19,492 nucleotides of DNA from the NCBI GenBank assembly GCA_028702365.1, contig JAQVOZ010000005.1:1-19492 (forward strand). Reading direction: 5' to 3'. This DNA comes from Candidatus Omnitrophota bacterium (GTDB taxonomy: Bacteria; Omnitrophota; Gorgyraeia; Duberdicusellales; 4484-171). Below the pieces are notes generated by a model. It did not search any database, had not been told where the DNA came from, and was given only the letters and a program-made list of their open reading frames with translations. A program made the position numbers and the translations under genes. Shown here in pieces: positions 14,700 through 19,492 of this stretch (the stretch's first letter is position 1; each line of letters opens with the position of its first letter).

Positions 14700-15641
14700 T
14701 TAAACGGTGCCGTTGCTATTATGTAACAAAGTGGTATTCCAGCTAAAAAAATTTCCTACTATGATTGATATTGCGGAAGGTATTATAGTTGTAAAAAATC
14801 TGCTAATCAGGATGCAACTCAATGCACTATTCTTATCAATTCCCACCATCATAAACAGCAATAAACCCGCTAAATCTTGTGTTCCCAGCCCAAATGGTAT
14901 CATAGAAAATATGCCGGCCAGTAAGCTTATGGCGCTTATGCACCATATTAAGAAAATATTAAGCGAATAATGAAAGGAATTCAGCAATATAGAAAATATT
15001 GCGGCGTTTAGCAGCGACACTAACACCGATAACACAATGGCAGATATGAGTTTTTCTACATCTATAGATACCGATTTTTCCTTGATAAATCCTAGAATAT
15101 CAGATACTATTTTGAACTTTTTTAGTTTACCGGAAAATAATGGCGTGAGGTGGAATAGTTTCATAAATATTAAAAAAACCAGGGCGGCAACCGCCAAATC
15201 AATTACAAATGCGCTCATTTGTTTCCATCCAAAAATTACCAATGCACCAACAATCGAAAGAAAAGCCAAAATAACAAACCGGATAAAAGCTTCTATCGAT
15301 GATATAAAAAGAGAAACTTTATAGGTAATGCCCAGTATGTTTTTACGTAAATAGACTATGGCGAGCGGACCGGTAAATGCGCCGCGAAGATTGCTTACAA
15401 TTTGCGTAACAGCAAACATTAAAATCGTGTTTTTTAAAGACAACTCTATCCTGAATGCCTTAAAGATATATTTTACGTAAAAAAGGGAGGTAATAAGCAT
15501 TAGAAAGGTAGCCAAGGAGAGTATAGCAATCTTCTCCAAGGTAACGGACTTCAAAACGCCAAAGTTATATGTTTTTAATATTTTGTATATTACTATTGCG
15601 CTGACACAGCCGAATATAACACGTACAAAATTTTTTAGCAC
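14700..15641 (-). CDS. LPG-synthase transmembrane-region family protein (UPF0104, AglD-like)
   Basis: The 313-residue membrane protein has about eight helices. Its C-terminal half carries the pattern of the lysylphosphatidylglycerol synthase membrane region (PF03706): SLLAGIFSMIPFGLGTQDLAG followed by GIDKNSALSCILISRFFTTIIP. An N-terminal IVSNLRGAFTGPLAIVYLRK segment is also typical. The catalytic aminoacyl-transfer domain of MprF is absent, as is usual for this family. Members are thought to move or help transfer lipid-linked groups and often sit beside glycosylation genes. The start is GTG at 15641, preceded by GAGG five bases upstream. It is followed closely by the geranylgeranyl-reductase-like gene and comes 148 bases after the neuA-type gene. 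Confidence 0.87.
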   Translation of the reverse strand: MLKNFVRVIFGCVSAIVIYKILKTYNFGVLKSVTLEKIAILSLATFLMLITSLFYVKYIFKAFRIELSLKNTILMFAVTQIVSNLRGAFTGPLAIVYLRKNILGITYKVSLFISSIEAFIRFVILAFLSIVGALVIFGWKQMSAFVIDLAVAALVFLIFMKLFHLTPLFSGKLKKFKIVSDILGFIKEKSVSIDVEKLISAIVLSVLVSLLNAAIFSILLNSFHYSLNIFLIWCISAISLLAGIFSMIPFGLGTQDLAGLLLFMMVGIDKNSALSCILISRFFTTIIPSAISIIVGNFFSWNTTLLHNSNGTV

Positions 15642-15789
15642 TATTGCCTCATTTGCAAAGAAACATGTATTTAGCGCAAAACACTAGGCGTAAACCTTTA
15701 TTATAAGTTTTTAAATTTGCCACGCCGGCGAGGGCTATAGCTTTATACTGCTGCAACAATAAAAGTCTGGCATGCCTTTAAACCAATGC
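15642..15789. other. 148-base gap between the nonulosonate genes and the membrane-protein gene
   Basis: I see no gene here. On the minus strand a TATAAT word lies upstream of the GTG start at 15641, but no matching -35 sits at the right distance. The palindrome CGCCGGCG occurs at about 15723-15730 with imperfect flanks. There is no T-run, so no intrinsic terminator for the neuA gene is evident. Confidence 0.4.
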
Positions 15790-16500
15790 TTATTTTATAC
15801 CCTGCCTATATTTCATTAATGATTCTGCAAATCTAAAATCTGTTTCATCATCAATATCTACTGCCTTGTTTTTAGGTATAATGTAGGCGTAGGTGCGGTC
15901 GCCAAAGAAAGTTTTTGCCTGTTTAAGGAAATCCCAATAAGCAACATAGATAACGCCGTTAATACGGTAAAAAGTCGGTAATTCCTGCCTGTTTTTCCCT
16001 ATTACATCAGGCCTTAAAAAATTTTTCATACATCTGCTTTTGGGCAAAATATTGTCCCAATAAGGAGGGTGTTCAGCTTCACTTACGGAAACTACCGCTT
16101 TTGCCTTCTTTTGAAATATCTCAATTATAGAATTATCTATATCTTCGGATGTCCTGAGCGGACAGGTGGGTTGCAACAAAACAAGTAAGTCGTAAGGCTC
16201 TTCATTTTTCTCAAGCCACAACATTGAGTGCATAATAACGTCGATATGTTTGGTATTATCAAGAGCAAGGCGGCTTGGCCTTAGAAAAGGGACATCAGCT
16301 TTGTATCTTTTGGCAATTTTAGCGATGCCCTCATCTTCTGTAGTGACTATAATCCTGTCAACATATTTGCTGGCCGTTGCTTCTTCTATAGACCAGGCAA
16401 TTAACGGTTTACCGAGGAAAGGTTTTATATTTTTACGGATAAGCCCTTTGCTTTCTTTTCGGGCAGTTATCAAAGCTAAAATTTTTTTTCCTTTATACAT
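15790..16500 (-). CDS. neuA: CMP-nonulosonate (sialic acid family) cytidylyltransferase, NeuA/LegF-like
   Basis: The 236-residue cytoplasmic enzyme activates a nine-carbon sugar acid (sialic, legionaminic or related) with CTP. It has the NTP-binding opening ALITARKESKGLIRKNI (R-x-x-S-K-G), the KPLIAWSIEEA segment, LLQPTCPLRTSEDID, the sugar-binding RINGVIYVAYWDFL and the metal-binding end VDIDDETDFRFAE. Length is normal for bacterial single-domain members. It begins 3 bases after the nucleotidyltransferase stop and is last in the neuB-neuC-nucleotidyltransferase-neuA order. The presence of the extra nucleotidyltransferase makes a legionaminic-acid-type substrate more likely than N-acetylneuraminate; sequence does not decide it. 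Confidence 0.92.
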   Translation of the reverse strand: MYKGKKILALITARKESKGLIRKNIKPFLGKPLIAWSIEEATASKYVDRIIVTTEDEGIAKIAKRYKADVPFLRPSRLALDNTKHIDVIMHSMLWLEKNEEPYDLLVLLQPTCPLRTSEDIDNSIIEIFQKKAKAVVSVSEAEHPPYWDNILPKSRCMKNFLRPDVIGKNRQELPTFYRINGVIYVAYWDFLKQAKTFFGDRTYAYIIPKNKAVDIDDETDFRFAESLMKYRQGIK

Positions 16501-16503
16501 ATT

Positions 16504-17235
16504 TTATTTTTTATTTTTCCCCACGCAGCCTAACTTATTCATTGCGAGTTTATATTTTTCCCATGTGCCAATATCTATATAATCCTTGGCGCTAACAGGA
16601 TAAGCAATGACTTTCCTGTTATTCTTGATTAAACTTGCTATTAAGTCTGTCATGCTGAATTTTGAATCACGGGGAATAAACTGCAAACATTTCTTGTTCA
16701 AAATATACACCCCTGTGTTAATTACAAATGTGTATAACGGCTTTTCTAAAATATTCAAGACTCTTTCCTTGTTGAGTTTTATAATCCCATATTGCATTTC
16801 AATGTTTTGATTTGTTGATATAATTGTCAGCCAGGCATTTAATTTTTTATGAGCGCTGATGGCATTTGCCAGGTTTATTTTAATGATAGTATCGCAATTA
16901 GACACGGCAAAGACATCATTGACTTTTTTCTCCAGAAGTTTCAAGCCGCCTGCGGTGCCTAAGTAGCGCTTTTCTTTTATAAATTCAATGTCATAATCCT
17001 TTTCCAAATTGTTGAAATAGGACTCAATAAGCCTGCTTTTATATTTCAAAATAAGATAAAATTTTTTAATTCCATTTGTTTTAAACCTGTGGATAATCTT
17101 TTCTACGGCAGATTTACCGCCCAACGGAATTAAAGGCTTAGGACAATCCTTAATAATAGGCCCCATTCTGTTGCCTTTGCCCCCTGCCATGATAACCAGC
17201 GTAATATCCGTTTTCTTTGATTTGTTTTTTCCCAT
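16504..17235 (-). CDS. Sugar-1-phosphate nucleotidyltransferase, possibly PtmE-like
   Basis: The 243-residue protein is a GT-A-fold nucleotidyltransferase. It opens with LVIMAGGKGNRMGPIIKDCP (the G-x-G-x-R phosphate loop), then KPLIPLGGKSAVEKII, the base/sugar-binding YLGTAGGLKLL, a SNCDTI motif giving the metal Asp, and EKPLYTFVINTGVY and KDYIDIGTWEKYKLA near the end. Such enzymes join a sugar phosphate to an NTP. Located between neuC and neuA it fits PtmE, which makes GDP-glucosamine for legionaminic acid in Campylobacter. Unlike Campylobacter PtmE it has no CBS domains. A heptose- or mannose-type guanylyl- or uridylyltransferase is the alternative. An AGGGG sequence precedes its ATG. Confidence 0.85.
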   Translation of the reverse strand: MGKNKSKKTDITLVIMAGGKGNRMGPIIKDCPKPLIPLGGKSAVEKIIHRFKTNGIKKFYLILKYKSRLIESYFNNLEKDYDIEFIKEKRYLGTAGGLKLLEKKVNDVFAVSNCDTIIKINLANAISAHKKLNAWLTIISTNQNIEMQYGIIKLNKERVLNILEKPLYTFVINTGVYILNKKCLQFIPRDSKFSMTDLIASLIKNNRKVIAYPVSAKDYIDIGTWEKYKLAMNKLGCVGKNKK

Positions 17236-17263
17236 GCTACCCCTATTTTAAAAAATCTGTATT

Positions 17264-18439
17264 TTAATACCTATTATTAAATGATACGTTATAAAATGAT
17301 TTTTTCAAAATGTTTTTTATATTATAAGATTTTAGTATATCTTTAATTTTTTTTGCTGCGGTGCCGTCGCCATAAGGATATGCAATATTTTTCAAGTTTT
17401 TTTGAAACTCTATGGAATACAATCTGCTTAAAGCTTCTTTAATACTTTTTTTCGTGGGCCAACAATCTATAATGCTTTTAACCCTTATCCGGCCTTTTTG
17501 CCTGTCGCCTATATTGATTGTAGCAATCTTAAAAAACGGCGCTTCAACAATGCCGCTTGAAGAATTTCCTACAAGCGCATCAACGAATTGCATTGTTGAA
17601 AAATATTTAAGCTGGCCCATGGAAGTAAATGCTACGGCTTTATTTTTCCGTTTTGACACATATTCAGTAATAATTCTATTAATGAGGCGCCCTCCGGTAT
17701 CAGCGTTTGATTTTGTAAAAATAATATTTGTATCCTTCAATTGATCTAACACCTTGAGCAAATGCCGTAATTGATTTTGCCCGTTATCGCGCTCCAGCGT
17801 AACCGGGTGAAAAGTTACCAGTAAATTACGGGTATTAAACTTAAATTTTAATTCTTTTTCCAGGGCCTTTTTTGGAAGAAGCCTGGTTCTTTTGATGCTG
17901 TCTAAACTTAGCTGGCCTACAGTAAAAACACTTTTAGGGTTTTCTCCAAGCTGAATAACTCTTTTTGAATATATATTTGCAGAGGTAAAATGCAAATGGC
18001 TCATTTTTGTTATACTATGCCGGATAGCGTCATCAAATGCGCCCTCGGTAACTTCCCCTCCATTAATATGTGCGAGCGGTATTTTGCCAACCATAGCTGC
18101 TATGGATGGGCCAAGAAGCTCAAATCTGTCGCCTAACAGAACTACGATATCCGGCCTTAACCGTTCATAAACCCTCGCAAAACACATCAATCCTATTCCT
18201 ATAGATTTTGAAATTCCAACAGCGCTATCCGAGGCAAGCGGCATTTTGACTTTTGCATCTATAAAAAATCCGTCCTTTTCTATCTCTCTGTAAGTTAAAC
18301 CAAATTCGGAAGATAAATGCATACCGGTTACAACCAATTGTGCGACAAGCTGCCTGTCGCGCCTGATTTCTTCAAGCAATGGCTTTAATAAGCCATACTC
18401 TGCCCTGGAACCAGTAACTATACATATTTTTCTTTTCAT
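17264..18439 (-). CDS. neuC: UDP- or GDP-N-acetylglucosamine 2-epimerase, hydrolysing (NeuC/LegG-like)
   Basis: The 391-residue enzyme removes the nucleotide while inverting C2 of a GlcNAc-type sugar, yielding the ManNAc-type precursor for the NeuB reaction. It has the family opening ICIVTGSRAEYGLLKPLLEE, LLGDRFELLGPSIAAM, HINGGEVTEGAFDDAIRHSI, TKMSHLHF and the active-site VGNSSSGIVEAPFF, ending in the usual YPYGDGTAAKKI stretch. Length is normal. Its ATG overlaps the TGA of neuB by four bases (ATGA), showing tight coupling. Whether the substrate is UDP-GlcNAc (NeuC), UDP-diNAcBac or a GDP-sugar (LegG) cannot be read from sequence. Confidence 0.93.
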   Translation of the reverse strand: MKRKICIVTGSRAEYGLLKPLLEEIRRDRQLVAQLVVTGMHLSSEFGLTYREIEKDGFFIDAKVKMPLASDSAVGISKSIGIGLMCFARVYERLRPDIVVLLGDRFELLGPSIAAMVGKIPLAHINGGEVTEGAFDDAIRHSITKMSHLHFTSANIYSKRVIQLGENPKSVFTVGQLSLDSIKRTRLLPKKALEKELKFKFNTRNLLVTFHPVTLERDNGQNQLRHLLKVLDQLKDTNIIFTKSNADTGGRLINRIITEYVSKRKNKAVAFTSMGQLKYFSTMQFVDALVGNSSSGIVEAPFFKIATINIGDRQKGRIRVKSIIDCWPTKKSIKEALSRLYSIEFQKNLKNIAYPYGDGTAAKKIKDILKSYNIKNILKKSFYNVSFNNRY

Positions 18440-19440
18440 AGTTTTATCGTCTCGTCTTTTGTAAAATTCCTTTTGGCTTTTTTCCCGATTATTTTATCCC
18501 AATACATCGGGCTTATTCCTCTGCCTGCCCTTTTAGCCGTAATATTTTTGCCTGAAAAGGCCTCGCCTTTTTCTATATTCAGCGATGCAACTATGCTTTT
18601 TCGTATCATCAGAGAATTTCTCTTTTCCAAAAGAGTCGGCCTTTTTATGCCGTCTCCTAATGCAGCTTCTACGTTTCTTATTGATTTAACCAGCATCTTT
18701 AACTCCTCCGGCTCAAGCGATATCTTATGATCCGGACCGGGCATATTTCTATCAAGTGTAAAATGTTTTTCTATAATAACCGCACCTAATGCTGCCGCTG
18801 CAATAGCGACTTCAATGCCTAAGGTGTGATCAGAATATCCTACCCTGACATTAAACGCATTTTTTATAGTTACCATGGCCCGTAAATTTACGTGTTTAGC
18901 CGGCACGGGATATTCTCTGCTACAATGCAAAACAGTTATGTTTCTTTTGGGCGTTCCATTAGCGGCTAAAATACCTATGGCTTTGCCTACCTCCTTTAAG
19001 GTTGCCATGCCGGATGATAAAATAAGTTTTTTCCTTAGGTTGCCTATTTTCCTTAAATAAGGCAGGTTTGTCATTTCACTGGAAGGAATTTTGAATAACC
19101 CTACGCCCAGCCTGTCAAGCATATCTATGCTATCCAGGTCAAAGGCGGATGAAAAAAATATGATTTTTTTATGTTTGCAATAGGCTATAATTTTTTTATG
19201 ATCGTTAAAACTTAACTCGAGCTTCTTTACCATCTCAAGCTGCGACTCATTATCATTTTTATCCGCCTTCTGGTATGGAGCTTTTGGGACAAAGATACTT
19301 ATCTCCTTCTCTGCCTTGAAGGTCTGAAATTTTATTGCATCTACGCCGGCTAAAACTGCCGCGTCTACCATTTTTTTTGCAGTTTTTAGCTTTCCGTTGT
19401 GGTTTACTCCTGCTTCAGCAACTATAAAAACTTTATTCAT
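18436..19440 (-). CDS. neuB: N-acetylneuraminate / legionaminate synthase family protein (NeuB/LegI-like)
   Basis: The 334-residue enzyme condenses phosphoenolpyruvate with a ManNAc-type sugar to give a nine-carbon sugar acid. The N-terminal TIM barrel shows FIVAEAGVNHNG (5-16), IKFQTF (36-41), FFSSAFD, KIPSSEMTN (117-125), LHCSREYP, GYSDHT (201-206) and EKHFTLDRNMPGPDH (224-238). The C-terminal SAF (antifreeze-like) domain spans about 281-334 with RAGRGISPMYWD. Both domains are complete. The ATG at 19440 is preceded by 52 AT-rich bases to the window edge with no strong Shine-Dalgarno sequence; a TAA or two there could end an upstream gene, which cannot be identified. It is the first visible gene of the set and overlaps neuC. 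Confidence 0.93.
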   Translation of the reverse strand: MNKVFIVAEAGVNHNGKLKTAKKMVDAAVLAGVDAIKFQTFKAEKEISIFVPKAPYQKADKNDNESQLEMVKKLELSFNDHKKIIAYCKHKKIIFFSSAFDLDSIDMLDRLGVGLFKIPSSEMTNLPYLRKIGNLRKKLILSSGMATLKEVGKAIGILAANGTPKRNITVLHCSREYPVPAKHVNLRAMVTIKNAFNVRVGYSDHTLGIEVAIAAAALGAVIIEKHFTLDRNMPGPDHKISLEPEELKMLVKSIRNVEAALGDGIKRPTLLEKRNSLMIRKSIVASLNIEKGEAFSGKNITAKRAGRGISPMYWDKIIGKKAKRNFTKDETIKL

Positions 19441-19492
19441 TTTGCCGTTAAGTTTAATTTCCTTAAACTTTATTTAATTTTGATCTCCAAGC

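Overview
The window comes from a Gram-negative-type bacterium with moderately AT-rich DNA. It encodes outer-membrane export proteins, a predicted beta-barrel and Sec signal peptides. The mix of gene families (TPR and PilZ proteins with an exopolysaccharide export cluster, a geranylgeranyl-reductase-like flavoprotein beside an LPG-synthase-type membrane protein, HypF, a HAMP-GGDEF protein, a NeuBCA set) resembles candidate-phylum genomes such as Omnitrophota. That placement is a guess from gene content, not something the sequence proves. All genes but one are on the minus strand, so transcription runs from high to low coordinates. No tRNA, rRNA, CRISPR array or recognisable transposase gene was seen.

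Right end (19440 to 15790): four tightly spaced genes for a nonulosonic (sialic-acid-like) sugar. In transcription order they are neuB-type synthase, neuC-type hydrolysing 2-epimerase, a sugar-1-phosphate nucleotidyltransferase and neuA-type CMP-sugar synthetase. The extra nucleotidyltransferase suggests the GDP-linked legionaminic acid route, whose first genes would lie beyond position 19492. After a 148-base gap come an LPG-synthase-type membrane protein, a geranylgeranyl-reductase-family flavoprotein and a membrane HAMP-GGDEF protein.

Middle (12226 to 2560): a lone plus-strand gene for an 83-residue secreted protein has a good promoter. It diverges from a four-helix membrane protein. Next is an approximately 8.8 kb polysaccharide assembly and export operon: large TPR protein, PilZ protein, outer-membrane beta-barrel, Wza-like SLBB export protein, Wzz/BY-kinase, Wzy/WaaL-type polymerase or ligase, and a second TPR protein. 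A strong promoter lies so close to the first start codon that the mRNA is probably leaderless. A GGDEF protein upstream and a PilZ receptor inside the operon point to c-di-GMP control of the exported polymer. Glycosyltransferases and a Wzx flippase are not in this window.

Left end (2544 to 1): a 360-base non-coding stretch full of short inverted repeats, then a small tRNA-binding protein (MetG-beta type), a yjbQ gene interrupted by one in-frame TAA, a DEDDh exonuclease fused to a WYL-like domain, and the N-terminal 178 residues of HypF, cut off by the window edge.

The points most worth checking are the single-stop yjbQ, the exonuclease-WYL fusion, two promoters placed for leaderless transcription, a PilZ gene with an internal ribosome binding site that could yield a second 60-residue membrane protein, and the c-di-GMP/export operon architecture.
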